Positions 1 through 8,561 are shown, counted from the first letter of the stretch. The stretch is DNA of 64,000 nucleotides from Streptomyces stelliscabiei (GCF_014873495.1 NZ_JADBGF010000001.1:2914001-2978000), one strand, 5' to 3'. A program made the numbers and translations. Notes: generated by a model not told the origin, from the sequence alone.

Positions 1-443
1 TGGCCGAGGAACGCATGGGCCGGGTGGCGTTCGCCCTGTTCTACGTGAGCTGCGGCTACCTCGCGCTGGTGGCGTACGCGGCGGCGCACTCCGGGTCGCC
101 GCAGTCCCTGGTCGGCGCCTCCGGGGCGATCTCCGCGGTCCTCGGCGCGTTCCTGTACCTGTTCCCGCGGGCGCGGGTGACGAGCCTCCTGCCCTTCCTC
201 TTCTTCCTCCCGCTGCGTTTCCCGGCATGGGTGACCCTGCCGTTCTGGGTGAGTCTGCAGTGGCTGGCGGCGGGGCGGCAGACCGCGGGGCCGGGCGTCG
301 CCTATCTGGCGCACCTGGTCGGGTTCGGACTGGGGTTCGTCGTCGCGTGGGGGCGTTTCGGGCGTGGGGCTAGAGTGAAACCGCCAGCGGACGCGTCAGG
401 ACACGTCCCTGCTCCGGCCCCCGAGGGAGAGAAACAGCCGTGA
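1..443 (+). CDS. Rhomboid-family intramembrane serine protease, 5'-truncated
   Basis: The reading frame is open from the window edge, so the N terminus is missing; the ATG at 15 is probably internal (the preceding residues AEER fit the rhomboid loop). The visible part has several hydrophobic helices. It carries the rhomboid nucleophile motif GASGAIS (GxSG, catalytic Ser) in one helix and the partner histidine in AHLVGFGLG in a later helix. Family members cleave membrane proteins within the bilayer. A basic, Pro/Ala-rich cytosolic tail follows. The stop codon overlaps the GTG start of the next gene by 4 nt (GTGA), so the two are probably translationally coupled. Substrate is unknown. Confidence 0.85.
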   Translation, partial: AEERMGRVAFALFYVSCGYLALVAYAAAHSGSPQSLVGASGAISAVLGAFLYLFPRARVTSLLPFLFFLPLRFPAWVTLPFWVSLQWLAAGRQTAGPGVAYLAHLVGFGLGFVVAWGRFGRGARVKPPADASGHVPAPAPEGEKQP

Positions 444-721
444 TCACCGCGATCGTGCTCATCAAGACCAGCGTGGACCGGATCCCGGAGATCGCGGAGT
501 CGATCGCCGCGATCGACTCGGTGACCGAGGTGTTCTCCGTGACCGGCACGTACGACCTGGTCGCCATGGTCCGGGTGAAGGAGCACGAGGACCTCGCGGA
601 CGTGATCCCCGGCCGTATCAGCAAGATCCCGGGCGTCCTCGGCACGGACACCCACGTCGCCTTCCGCGCCTACTCCCAGCACGACCTGGAGGCGGCCTTC
701 GCCATCGGGCTGGACGGCTAG
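440..721 (+). CDS. Lrp/AsnC-type ligand-binding (RAM) domain protein without HTH
   Basis: This 93-residue protein consists only of the alpha/beta RAM (regulation of amino acid metabolism) domain found at the C terminus of Lrp/AsnC regulators; no helix-turn-helix is present. Stand-alone RAM proteins oligomerise and bind amino acids or act as co-effectors of full-length Lrp proteins. The hydrophobic strand at the N terminus (ITAIVLIK) and the G-x-Y-D segment (VTGTYDLVAMV) are typical. A GAGGGAGAG ribosome site lies inside the end of the upstream rhomboid gene, and the GTG start overlaps that gene's stop. The ligand cannot be told from sequence. Confidence 0.85.
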   Translation: MITAIVLIKTSVDRIPEIAESIAAIDSVTEVFSVTGTYDLVAMVRVKEHEDLADVIPGRISKIPGVLGTDTHVAFRAYSQHDLEAAFAIGLDG

Positions 722-758
722 CGGCCTCTCGCGCGGTCGGACGCGCCGGCGGTGGCGG

Positions 759-2120
759 TCAGACCGCCGGGACGCAACGGCCGTCCTCCGTGCGGTAGTT
801 CCACCGCGCGCCGTCCCGTACCAGTTCCTTGACCGCTCCCAGGAACCGCTCCACGTGCTCGTCGGGAGTGCCCGCGCCGAAGCTCACCCGGATCGCGTTG
901 AGGGAGCGCTCGCCGGGCGCCGCCTCGGGCGCGCCGCACTCGCCCTGGTTCTGCGGGTCGCTGCCGAGGAGGGTGCGGACGAGGGGGTGGGCGCAGAAGA
1001 GGCCGTCGCGTACGCCGATGCCGTACTCGGCGGAGAGGGCGGCCGCGAAGTGGGAGCTGTTCCAGCCCTCGACGACGAAGGAGAGGACGCCGACGCGCGG
1101 TGCGTCGTCCCCGAAGAGGGAGAGGGTCCGCACCTCGGGCACCTCGGCGAGCCCGGCCCGTACGGCGTCGATCAGATACCGCTCCCGGGCGACCAGCGTG
1201 TCGAACCCGGCCTCGGTGAGGGCCTTGCAGGCGGAGGCGATGGAGTAGACGCCGATGACGTTGGGCGAGCCGGCCTCGTGGCGGGCGGCGCTCTCGTGCC
1301 ACTCGACGTCCACGCCGCCGTCCGTCCGCCGGGTCACCTTGCGGCTGGCGCCGCCGCCCGCGAGATACGGGTCGGCCGCACGCAGCCAGTCGGCGCGCCC
1401 GGCGAGCACGCCGGACCCGAACGGCGCGTACAGCTTGTGCCCCGAGAAGGCGACCCAGTCCACGTCCAGCTCCTGCACGGAGACGGGGTGGTGGGGCGCC
1501 AGCTGGGCGGCGTCGAGCACGATCCGCGCGCCGTGCGCGTGCGCGGCGGCGGCCAGTTCGCGCACCGGCCAGATCTCCCCGGTGACGTTCGAGGCACCGG
1601 TGACGCACACCAGAGCCGGCCCGTACGGGTCGCGTGCCGCGAGGGCCGTCTCCAGGGCGGCGACGGCCTGCTCCGGCGTCCGGGGCGCGTCCAGGTACGT
1701 CACCCGCGCGTCCCGCCAGGGCAGCAGCGAGGCGTGGTGCTCGGTCTCGAAGACGAAGACCTGGCAGTCGGTGGGCAGGGCCTCGGCCAGGAGGTTCAGG
1801 GAGTCCGTCGTCGAGCGGGTGAAGATCAGCTGGTCGTCGGCCCGGCAGTCGAGGAAATCGGCGACGGTCTTCCGGGCGTTCTCGAAGAGGTCCGTCGACA
1901 GCTGGGAGAGGTACCCGGCGCCCCGGTGCACGCTCCCGTAGTACGGCGCGTACGCCGCCACGTCGTCCCAGACGCGCTGCAGGGCCGGGGCGCTGGCGGC
2001 GTAGTCGAGGGCGGCGTAGGTGACCTCGCCACCGGTGACGAGCGGGACGGTGACATCCCGTCCCAGAACGGGCAGCGGGGCACAAACGGACTGGTCGGCG
2101 GCAAGGGTGGAGACAGACAT
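759..2120 (-). CDS. Class V (PLP) aminotransferase / cysteine desulfurase-like protein, SAM-IV controlled
   Basis: A 453-residue fold-type I PLP enzyme of the class V family (cysteine desulfurase, isopenicillin epimerase and relatives). The Schiff-base lysine is K229 in the motif SGHKLYAPFG. The PLP aspartate lies in LDAAQLAPHH (about 203), and the ThSTTD-type phosphate loop is near 101-106. There is no obvious SSGSSC-type catalytic cysteine loop as in NifS/IscS, so sulfur transfer is not assured. The ATG at 2120 has a good GGGAG site 6 nt upstream. The long leader carries a SAM-IV riboswitch at 2241-2356, which ties the enzyme to methionine, SAM or sulfur metabolism. The exact substrate is unknown. 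Confidence 0.85.
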   Translation of the reverse strand: MSVSTLAADQSVCAPLPVLGRDVTVPLVTGGEVTYAALDYAASAPALQRVWDDVAAYAPYYGSVHRGAGYLSQLSTDLFENARKTVADFLDCRADDQLIFTRSTTDSLNLLAEALPTDCQVFVFETEHHASLLPWRDARVTYLDAPRTPEQAVAALETALAARDPYGPALVCVTGASNVTGEIWPVRELAAAAHAHGARIVLDAAQLAPHHPVSVQELDVDWVAFSGHKLYAPFGSGVLAGRADWLRAADPYLAGGGASRKVTRRTDGGVDVEWHESAARHEAGSPNVIGVYSIASACKALTEAGFDTLVARERYLIDAVRAGLAEVPEVRTLSLFGDDAPRVGVLSFVVEGWNSSHFAAALSAEYGIGVRDGLFCAHPLVRTLLGSDPQNQGECGAPEAAPGERSLNAIRVSFGAGTPDEHVERFLGAVKELVRDGARWNYRTEDGRCVPAV

Positions 2121-2138
2121 GGCGAACTCCCGTGAGGG

Positions 2139-2159
2139 GCATGCCGAAGCGAGGCATGC
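2139..2159 (-). promoter_or_regulatory. Hairpin just upstream of the ribosome binding site of the riboswitch-controlled gene
   Basis: A perfect 7-bp hairpin (GCATGCC / GGCATGC, 7-nt loop) lies between the SAM-IV aptamer and the Shine-Dalgarno of the aminotransferase at 2120. The position suits an expression-platform element that affects ribosome access, but pairing with the aptamer has not been modelled. Confidence 0.45.
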
Positions 2160-2240
2160 GGAGGAAAGAGAGAGAAGGGTGCGCGGAGGCGGGGCTCGGC
2201 GGCCCTATCGCATTCGCTTGCTCACGGAAGAACTCCCTCG

Positions 2241-2356
2241 AAGCCGCGCTTGCCGTAGACCTCGCTGCCTACGGCCCGGTCTTCACCCGGGGCACCCCGC
2301 CACGGAAGGAGGGTTGCCGGACAGCCAGCCGGGGCTATGGGCTGTCACTCATGACC
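2241..2356 (-). ncRNA. SAM-IV riboswitch aptamer
   Basis: Read on the minus strand the segment begins GGTCATGAGTGACAGCC and contains the conserved blocks CCGGCTGGCTGTCCGGCAAC, CCTCC, GGCGGGGTGCCCCGGGTGAAGACC, given here in pieces, and ends CGGCAAGCGCGGCTTC. These follow the SAM-IV consensus known from Streptomyces and mycobacteria in order and spacing, including the closing P1 helix GGTCA(T)/(G)AGACC region and the 3' pseudoknot domain. The length, about 116 nt, fits the class. It sits about 120 nt upstream of the class V aminotransferase start and on the same strand. SAM-IV RNAs bind S-adenosylmethionine and generally lower expression of sulfur-metabolism genes. Confidence 0.88.
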
Positions 2357-2447
2357 TGAATCAGAACGTACGCGAGGTGATCGTCGCGCCGCAACTCGTG
2401 TCCGGATGGCGGATAGGGCCTGAGGGGTCGGGGGCGCGGGTTTCGCC

Positions 2448-2550
2448 GGCGGGTGCGGGTCCTGTGGGGCTTCTCGCGCAGTTCCCCGCACTCCTGAAAA
2501 GCAGGGGCTGCGCCCCGTGCGTTTCCCCCCGCCCCACCGGACCCGCGCCC
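2448..2550. repeat. Intergenic repeat element, copy A
   Basis: A copy of the window's recurring intergenic element lies directly after trpD. It has a left arm with GGTGCGGGTCC and CGCGCAGTTCCCCGC, then a centre GAAAAGCAGGGGCTGCGCCCC, then a right end GCCCCACCGGACCCGCGCCC that pairs with the left arm. Seven other copies are at 13265, 14771, 30748, 34832, 40505, 44961 and 48238. Confidence 0.8.
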
Positions 2551-2556
2551 GAAGGG

Positions 2557-3621
2557 CTACCGGTTGGTGGCCGCGACCCACCGTTCGAGAGCCTGCCGCG
2601 CCGCGCCGGAGTCGATCGACTCCGCGGCCCGTTCCATCCCACCGCGCAGCTGCTCCGCCAGCGAGGCCGACGTCGGCTCCAACGCCACCAACGCAGCCGC
2701 CGAGTTCAGCAGCACCGCATCCCGCACCGGCCCCGTCTCGCCGCCGAGCAACCGCCGCGCGACATCCGCGTTGTACGACGCGTCGGCCCCCCGCAGCGCC
2801 TCCACGGGCACCAGCTCCAGCCCCACGTCGCGCGGGTCGAAGGCCTCATCGGTGACCTTGCCGTCCCGGACGACCCACACCCGTGACGTCGCCGTCGTCG
2901 TCAGTTCGTCGAGACCGTCGTCGCCCCGGAAGACCAGCGAGGAGTTGCCGCGCCCGGCGAAGACGCCCGCCATGATGGGGGCCATCCGGGGGTCTGCGAC
3001 ACCGACGGCCTGGGCGCGCACCTTCGCGGGGTTGGCCAGCGGGCCGAGCGCGTTGAAGACCGTCCGGATGCCCAACTGGCCCCGCGCGGCGGCCACATGA
3101 CGCAGCGCCGGATGGAACTTCACCGCGAAGCAGAAGGTGATCCCGGCCTCGTCGGCGACCTCGGCCACCCGCTTCGGCGTCAGCTCCAGATTGACGCCCA
3201 GCTTCTCCAGCACGTCGGACGCGCCGGACGCCGACGACGCGGCCCGGTTGCCGTGCTTGACGACCTTCGCGCCCGTGCCGGCGACGACGATCGACGACAT
3301 CGTGGAGATGTTGACCGTCTTGGCGCCGTCCCCGCCCGTGCCGACGATGTCGACCGTCTCCCCGGCCACCTCGATCACGTTGGCGTGCTCGTAGAGCGCG
3401 TCGACGAGACCGGTGATCTCGTCGACGGTCTCCCCCTTGGCCCGCAGCGCCACCACGAACCCGGCGATCTGCGCGTCCGTCGCCTCGCCGCGCATGATCT
3501 GGTCCATCGCCCAGAAGGTGGCACCGGCGTCCTGGTCGTGCCCGGACAGCAGCGCGTTCAGTACCGCCGGCCAGGAACGGCCCGCCGCGGTGTCGCCTCC
3601 AGCGGGGGTCACAGCGCTCAT
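2557..3621 (-). CDS. trpD: Anthranilate phosphoribosyltransferase
   Basis: A 354-residue protein that transfers the phosphoribosyl group from PRPP to anthranilate, the second committed step of tryptophan synthesis. The nucleoside phosphorylase/transferase class III signatures are clear: the PRPP loop VGTGGDG near 91-97, the N-S-T-x-S segment (NISTMSS), and KHGNRA near 119-124. Length matches the family. The ATG at 3621 has an AGGAG site 6 nt upstream. It is a single gene, not in a trp operon; streptomycetes often have trpD away from the other trp genes. The long terminator at 3714-3752 isolates it from qcrB upstream. Confidence 0.96.
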   Translation of the reverse strand: MSAVTPAGGDTAAGRSWPAVLNALLSGHDQDAGATFWAMDQIMRGEATDAQIAGFVVALRAKGETVDEITGLVDALYEHANVIEVAGETVDIVGTGGDGAKTVNISTMSSIVVAGTGAKVVKHGNRAASSASGASDVLEKLGVNLELTPKRVAEVADEAGITFCFAVKFHPALRHVAAARGQLGIRTVFNALGPLANPAKVRAQAVGVADPRMAPIMAGVFAGRGNSSLVFRGDDGLDELTTTATSRVWVVRDGKVTDEAFDPRDVGLELVPVEALRGADASYNADVARRLLGGETGPVRDAVLLNSAAALVALEPTSASLAEQLRGGMERAAESIDSGAARQALERWVAATNR

Positions 3622-3713
3622 AGCCGCTCCTGGGTGTCGTCACCGTGGGCAGGAAGGGGCCGCACGGATCGTGAAATCACTGATGCGCCCACCCTATCCA
3701 GGTCGGAGCACGG

Positions 3714-3752
3714 CGAAGGGCCCCCGTCCGAAGATCGGACGGGGGCCCTTCG
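3714..3752. terminator. Terminator after qcrB
   Basis: A perfect 18-bp stem (CGAAGGGCCCCCGTCCGA and its complement) with a 3-nt AGA loop lies 26 nt past the qcrB stop and about 90 nt before the trpD start, both minus strand. It lacks a strong U tract, as is common in Streptomyces. It should end the ctaE-qcrCAB transcript. Confidence 0.85.
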
Positions 3753-3777
3753 ACCGTGGTGTGGCGAAGCGGGACGA

Positions 3778-5418
3778 TCAGTGGTGGCCGTGGCCGCTCG
3801 TGATCTCCTTGTACTCCTCGACGGTGGGCTTGGCGATCTGGCTGTCCTCGCCGTAGTAGCCCTTGCTCAGCTTGGCCCGGAGCTTCGACAGGCGCGTGAT
3901 CTTGCGGGCGACACCGTTCTCGTCGACCGCGGCACCGATCTCGGCCGGCGCGTACTGCTCGTGCGCCGTGAGCGTGTGCAGCTGCTCCTGGCTGAGCGGC
4001 TCGTGGACCTCGATGAACTCACCGTGCGGCAGACGCTTGATGATGCCGGTCTCCCGACCGTGCAGCACCTTGTCCTTGTCCCGGCGCTGCAGGCCGAGGC
4101 AGATGCGCTTGGTGACGACGAAGGCGATCACCGGGGCCACGAAGAACGCGATCCGGACGAACCAGGTGATCGAGTTGATCGACAGGTGGAAGTGGGTCGC
4201 CCAGAGGTCGTTTCCACCACCGATCAGCAGGACCATGTACCAGGTGATCCACGCGACACCGAAGGCCGTACGGGTCGGGACGTTGCGCGGGCGGTCCAGG
4301 ATGTGGTGCTCGCGCTTGTCGCCGGTGACCCAGGACTCGATGAACGGGTAGACCGCGATCGCGACGAGGACCAGCGGGAAGATCACCAGCGGGATGAACA
4401 CGCCCAGGACGAGCGTGTGGCCCCAGAAGTTGATCTCCCAGCCCGGCATGACACGGATCAGGCCCTCGGAGAAGCCCATGTACCAGTCGGGCTGGGCGCC
4501 GGTGGACACCTGGTCCGGCCGGTAGGGGCCCATGGTCCAGATCGGGTTGATCGTGGCGATCGCCGAGATGACCGCGATGACGCCGAAGACCAGGAAGAAG
4601 AAGCCTCCGGCCTTCGCCATGTACACCGGGAGCAGCGGCATGCCGACGACGTTGTTGTTCGTCTTGCCGGGGCCCGCGAACTGCGTGTGCTTGTGGTAGA
4701 AGACCAGGATCAGGTGCGCCACCAGCAGGCCGAGCATGATGCCCGGCAGCAGCAGGATGTGGACCGAGTAGAAGCGGGCCACGAAGTCGCCGCCCGGGAA
4801 CTCTCCGCCGAAGAGGAAGAACGACAGGTACGTGCCGACGATCGGCACGGACAGGACCGCGCCCTCCATGAAGCGGACACCGGTGCCGGAGAGCAGGTCG
4901 TCCGGGAGCGAGTAACCGGTGAAACCGGTGAACATGCCGAGGACGAACAGCAGGAAGCCGAACAGCCAGTTGACCTCACGCGGCTTGCGGAACGCGCCCG
5001 TGAAGAACACGCGCATCATGTGCACGAACATGCCGGCGAGGAAGATCAGCGCCGCCCAGTGGTGGATCTGCCGGATCAGCAGACCACCGCGCACCTCGAA
5101 CGAGATGTGCATGGTCGAGTTGAACGCCTCGGACATCAGCTGGCCCTGCAGCGGGACGTACGGGCCGTGGTACTCCACCTCGTTCATCGACGGGTGGAAG
5201 AACAACGTCAGGTACACACCCGTGAGGATGATGATGATGAAGCTGTACAGGCAGATCTCACCCAGCATGAACGACCAGTGGTCGGGGAAGATCTTGCGCA
5301 TGTTGGACTTGGCCAGGGAGTAGATCCCGAGCCGGCCGTCGGCCCAGTCGGCGACGCGCTCGCCGGCCGGTGCCTTCTCGCGCCTGTCGCGCGAACCGGT
5401 GGTGGTCGTAGTGCTCAT
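3778..5418 (-). CDS. qcrB: Cytochrome bc1 complex cytochrome b subunit
   Basis: This 546-residue membrane protein is the cytochrome b subunit of the menaquinol:cytochrome c reductase. Paired haem ligands are visible: H119 and H133 in one helix, H220 and H235 in another, the latter with the longer spacing seen in b6f-type and actinobacterial proteins. The quinol-site motif is PDWY (310-313). A hydrophilic C-terminal extension of over 100 residues ending in HGHH is typical of actinobacterial QcrB. Start ATG overlaps the qcrA stop by 4 nt, so it is coupled to qcrA as the last gene of ctaE-qcrCAB. Actinobacterial bc1 forms a supercomplex with the aa3 oxidase encoded nearby. Confidence 0.97.
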   Translation of the reverse strand: MSTTTTTGSRDRREKAPAGERVADWADGRLGIYSLAKSNMRKIFPDHWSFMLGEICLYSFIIIILTGVYLTLFFHPSMNEVEYHGPYVPLQGQLMSEAFNSTMHISFEVRGGLLIRQIHHWAALIFLAGMFVHMMRVFFTGAFRKPREVNWLFGFLLFVLGMFTGFTGYSLPDDLLSGTGVRFMEGAVLSVPIVGTYLSFFLFGGEFPGGDFVARFYSVHILLLPGIMLGLLVAHLILVFYHKHTQFAGPGKTNNNVVGMPLLPVYMAKAGGFFFLVFGVIAVISAIATINPIWTMGPYRPDQVSTGAQPDWYMGFSEGLIRVMPGWEINFWGHTLVLGVFIPLVIFPLVLVAIAVYPFIESWVTGDKREHHILDRPRNVPTRTAFGVAWITWYMVLLIGGGNDLWATHFHLSINSITWFVRIAFFVAPVIAFVVTKRICLGLQRRDKDKVLHGRETGIIKRLPHGEFIEVHEPLSQEQLHTLTAHEQYAPAEIGAAVDENGVARKITRLSKLRAKLSKGYYGEDSQIAKPTVEEYKEITSGHGHH

Positions 5419-6470
5419 CCGCGCTCCCAGAAGGCAGGACCGACGGGCTCATCGAAGTCGCTGACCGCTTCGAGGTAGCCGTCTTCACCGACGGTGATCC
5501 TCAGCTGCGGAAGGGCGTGACCCGCGGGGCCGAAGATGACCCGTCCGCCGTCGGCGAGGTCGAAGGTGGACTGGTGGCAGGGGCAGAGCACGTGGTGCGT
5601 CTGCTGCTCGTACAGGGAGATCGGGCAGCCCACGTGGGTGCAGATCTTCGAGAACGCCACGATGCCCTCGTGGGACCACTCCAGCTCGCGCTTGTCCTTG
5701 ATGTCGTCCGGCTGGATCCGGACGATCATCAGGGCGTCCTTGGCGATGTTCTTCTGGAAGTCGTGGTCGTGCTCGCTCAGGCCGTCCGGCATGGCGAAGG
5801 TCAGCGACCCCACCGCGACGTCGGAGGGACGCAGCGGCTCGTTGGTGTTCATGTTGAGGAGCTTCTTGCCCTTGGCCCAGGTGGTGTGCCGCAGCTTGGT
5901 GCCGGGCGCCGGACCGAGGCCGCCCAGCAGCATCACACCGGAGAGCGGGAACAGGGCCAGCGCGCCGAACATCGTGTTGCGGATCAGCTTGCGACGGCCG
6001 AGCGCGGACTCCTTGGCACCGTCCGCGAAGTCCGCCAGGACCTTGGCCTTGACCTCGGGCGCCGCCTCGATCGGGTGACGCTCGTCGGCGACCTCCACGT
6101 CCGACATCAGCGTGCGGGCCCAGTGGACCGCGCCCGCGCCGATGCAGAACAGCGAGACGCCCAGCGTCATGCCCAGCGCGAAGTTCAGCGCGCTGATGTG
6201 ACCGATCGGCCAGACGTAGATCGACTTGTGTACGTCGATCACGAGGTACGAGGCGATGAAGGCGACGGTGGCCAGCATCGACACCGTGAACATCAGGGCG
6301 ACCGTCCGCTCGGACCGCTTCGCGGCCCGCTCGTCGATGTCCTGGACCCGGTGCTCGTGGGGCGGGAGGCCGGGGTCCGAGAAGGGGTGCTTCTCGTCCG
6401 CGACCTGCACCGCGCCGTGCGCGTCCTGCTCGATGGGCAGGTTCTCTTCTGGAATCTCTTGGCTACTCAT
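5415..6470 (-). CDS. qcrA: Rieske iron-sulfur subunit of cytochrome bc1 complex
   Basis: 351 residues with three predicted membrane helices (about 57-78, 90-113 and 167-186), the actinobacterial arrangement, rather than the single anchor of mitochondria. Twin arginines at 159-160 precede the third helix, as expected for Tat-dependent translocation of the Rieske domain. [2Fe-2S] ligands are C277, H279, C296 and H299 in CTHVGC and CPCHQ; C282 and C298 make the structural disulfide. It passes electrons from quinol to QcrC. Start and stop overlap the neighbouring qcrC and qcrB by 4 nt each (ATGA), a tightly coupled operon. Confidence 0.97.
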   Translation of the reverse strand: MSSQEIPEENLPIEQDAHGAVQVADEKHPFSDPGLPPHEHRVQDIDERAAKRSERTVALMFTVSMLATVAFIASYLVIDVHKSIYVWPIGHISALNFALGMTLGVSLFCIGAGAVHWARTLMSDVEVADERHPIEAAPEVKAKVLADFADGAKESALGRRKLIRNTMFGALALFPLSGVMLLGGLGPAPGTKLRHTTWAKGKKLLNMNTNEPLRPSDVAVGSLTFAMPDGLSEHDHDFQKNIAKDALMIVRIQPDDIKDKRELEWSHEGIVAFSKICTHVGCPISLYEQQTHHVLCPCHQSTFDLADGGRVIFGPAGHALPQLRITVGEDGYLEAVSDFDEPVGPAFWERG

Positions 6471-7276
6471 GACTTCTTGGCCTTTGCGGTCCGAGCGGCG
6501 ACCCAGACGGCGACGGCGATCAGCAGGCCGAGCCCGAACACCCAGCCGAAGAGGCCTTCGCTGACCGGGCCGAGTCCGCCGAGGCTGAGGCCACCGGGCT
6601 CCACGGTTTCGTCGCCGTTGACCGCGTCGAGGTACGCGATGATGTCCTTCTTGTTTTCTTCCGTCAGCGTGGTGTCGGGGAAGGACGGCATGTTCTGCGG
6701 GCCCGTCTGCATGGCCTCGTAGATGTGCTTCGGGGAGACACCCTCAAGGTCCGGCGCGTACTTGCCCTCGGACAGCGCACCACCCTTGCCGGTGAAGTTG
6801 TGGCACTGCGTGCAGTTGGTGCGGAACAGTTCGCCGCCCTCGGCGATGTCCGCGCCCTCGGGGTCGTACGCGCTCTCGGTCGGGATCTCCGGACCGGCGC
6901 CCAGCGACGAGATGTACGCCGCGAGCTGGTCGATCTCGGCCTGCGAGTACACGACCGGCTTCTTCGGGATCTGCGCGCCCGGCTGCTGGGCCGGCATACG
7001 GCCGGTGCCGACCTGGAAGTCGACTGCCGCCGCGCCCACACCCACCAGGGAAGGACCGTCGGTGGTGCCCTCACCACCGTTGCCGTGGCAGCTGGCGCAC
7101 CCGACCGAGTAGAGCTTCTTGCCCTCCTCGATGGTCAGGGTCTGGGCGGTTTCGTCGGCCTGCGCCTTGTCCGCGGGGGCGAAGGCGGTGTACAGCCCCG
7201 CGCAGGCCGCCAACGCGATGAATAGGACGACGACCGCCGCCAGCGGATGGCGTCGTCGTGCGGAGAGCTTTTTCAC
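6467..7276 (-). CDS. qcrC: Dihaem cytochrome c subunit of bc1 complex
   Basis: 269 residues with an N-terminal membrane segment (about 11-30) and a C-terminal anchor (about 242-261). Two haem c attachment sites are present: CASCH (60-64) and CTQCH (155-159). The dihaem QcrC replaces a soluble cytochrome c in actinobacteria, moving electrons directly from the Rieske protein to the CuA centre of CtaC. It is the first gene of the coupled qcrCAB set, 98 nt downstream of ctaE. A basic KAKKS tail ends the protein on the cytoplasmic side. Confidence 0.97.
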   Translation of the reverse strand: MKKLSARRRHPLAAVVVLFIALAACAGLYTAFAPADKAQADETAQTLTIEEGKKLYSVGCASCHGNGGEGTTDGPSLVGVGAAAVDFQVGTGRMPAQQPGAQIPKKPVVYSQAEIDQLAAYISSLGAGPEIPTESAYDPEGADIAEGGELFRTNCTQCHNFTGKGGALSEGKYAPDLEGVSPKHIYEAMQTGPQNMPSFPDTTLTEENKKDIIAYLDAVNGDETVEPGGLSLGGLGPVSEGLFGWVFGLGLLIAVAVWVAARTAKAKKS

Positions 7277-7374
7277 GGATTACCCCGGTGTCAGGATCTT
7301 CTGCGTCGGTGCTTCTGGAAGGGTCGTTCTCGGTTCGAGGCAGGCGTTCGGTCCGCCCGGCCCGGCCGCCCGGT

Positions 7375-7995
7375 CTACTTGATCATGTAGATCGTGGCGA
7401 AGAGGCCGATCCAGACGACATCGACGAAGTGCCAGTAGTAGGACACGACGATGGCCGCGGTGGCCTGCTCGTGGGTGAACCTCTTGGCCGCGTAGGTGCG
7501 TCCGAGGACCAGCAGGAAGGCGATGAGACCGCCCGTCACGTGCAGGCCGTGGAAGCCGGTGGTCAGGTAGAACACCGAGCCGTACGGGTCGGACGAGAGC
7601 GACAGGCCCTCGTGCTTGACCAGCTCGGTGTACTCGAAGACCTGACCGCCGATGAAGATCGCACCCATCACGAACGTGACGATGAACCACATCCGGAGCT
7701 TCTTCACGTCCCCGCGCTCGGCGGCGAACACACCGAGCTGGCAGGTGAGGGAGGAGAGCACCAGGATCGTGGTGTTCGTCGCCGAGAACGGGAAGTTCAG
7801 AGTGCTGGCCTTCTCGTGCCAGAACTCCGGACCGGTCACCGATCGCAGGGTGAAGTACATCGCGAAGAGGGCCGCGAAGAACATCAACTCGGAACTCAAC
7901 CAGATGATGGTTCCGACGCTGGTGAGGTTCGGCCGGTTGACCGACGGGTGCGCGTGCCCGGTTTCTACTGTCGTTGCTGTCGCCACGACCGACAT
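7375..7995 (-). CDS. ctaE: Cytochrome c oxidase subunit III
   Basis: 206 residues with about five membrane helices. It is clearly subunit III of a haem-copper oxidase (motifs [11 protein letters not shown] and [12 protein letters not shown] near the C terminus). It stabilises the catalytic subunit CtaD in the aa3 oxidase. As in other actinobacteria it heads the qcr operon rather than sitting with ctaCDF. The ATG lies inside a perfect 10+1+10 palindrome at 7986-8006 and no convincing Shine-Dalgarno is visible at normal spacing, so its translation or transcription start may be specially controlled. Confidence 0.96.
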   Translation of the reverse strand: MSVVATATTVETGHAHPSVNRPNLTSVGTIIWLSSELMFFAALFAMYFTLRSVTGPEFWHEKASTLNFPFSATNTTILVLSSLTCQLGVFAAERGDVKKLRMWFIVTFVMGAIFIGGQVFEYTELVKHEGLSLSSDPYGSVFYLTTGFHGLHVTGGLIAFLLVLGRTYAAKRFTHEQATAAIVVSYYWHFVDVVWIGLFATIYMIK

Positions 7996-8006
7996 TATGT
8001 CGGTCG
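7986..8006. promoter_or_regulatory. Perfect palindrome containing the ctaE start codon
   Basis: Arms CGACCGACAT (7986-7995) and ATGTCGGTCG (7997-8006) are exact complements around a single T. On the ctaE strand the second arm begins with the gene's own ATG. It could be a dyad operator overlapping the start or an mRNA hairpin holding the start codon. Confidence 0.6.
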
Positions 8007-8159
8007 CTTATCCCGCCCTCACTCCGGGGGGTGCCGTTCGGAGTGTTGCTCCCTTCCGTACCGGTGCTGACGTGGTGTTCGAGGGAGTAGCATCCGCGCA
8101 TCGGGCCCTGTCCGTCTTGTTGTCCGTACGACGTCCGACCACTGCGTAACGGAGGAACA

Positions 8160-8561
8160 ATGCAGCCGACCGCCACGGTGCTGGTCTACAGCGACGACTC
8201 GGGCACCCGGGAGCAGGTGCGGCTGGCCACCGGCCGGCGACCGGCTGCCGACGTGCCGCAGGTCGAGTTCTTGGAGTGCGCCACCCCGGCCGCCGTCATC
8301 AAGGAGCTGGACAAGGGCGGGATCGACGTCGTCGTCCTGGACGGCGAGGCCGTGCCCATGGGGGGCATGGGCGTGTGCCGGCAGATCAAGGACGAGATCT
8401 TCGAGTGCCCGCCCGCGCTGGTGCTGATCGCGCGGCCGCAGGACGCGTGGCTGGCGACCTGGAGCCGGGCCGACGCGGCGGTGACGCTGCCGGTGGAGCC
8501 GGTGGAGTTCGCCTCGGCACTGGCGTCGCTGCTGCGCCGGAAGCAGGCGCTGAGCGCCTAG
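8160..8561 (+). CDS. Degenerate response-regulator receiver-like protein
   Basis: 133 residues with the alternating beta/alpha pattern of a CheY-like receiver and no output domain. The acidic pair D12-D13 and the phospho-acceptor position D61 (VVVLDGEAVP) are kept. The conserved Thr/Ser is alanine (LVLIA, about 91) and the conserved Lys is leucine in TLPVEPVEF (about 110; normally K-P). It may therefore not switch by normal phosphorylation. It has a good GGAGG site (ATG at 8160) and is transcribed away from ctaE. No cognate kinase is adjacent. Function is unknown. Confidence 0.75.
   Translation: MQPTATVLVYSDDSGTREQVRLATGRRPAADVPQVEFLECATPAAVIKELDKGGIDVVVLDGEAVPMGGMGVCRQIKDEIFECPPALVLIARPQDAWLATWSRADAAVTLPVEPVEFASALASLLRRKQALSA

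Noticed and set aside
3097..5478. Long plus-strand open frame (about 790 codons) opposite qcrB
   Set aside because: It is antisense to a certain gene, with Asp/Arg/Val-rich nonsense composition typical of high-GC shadow frames.
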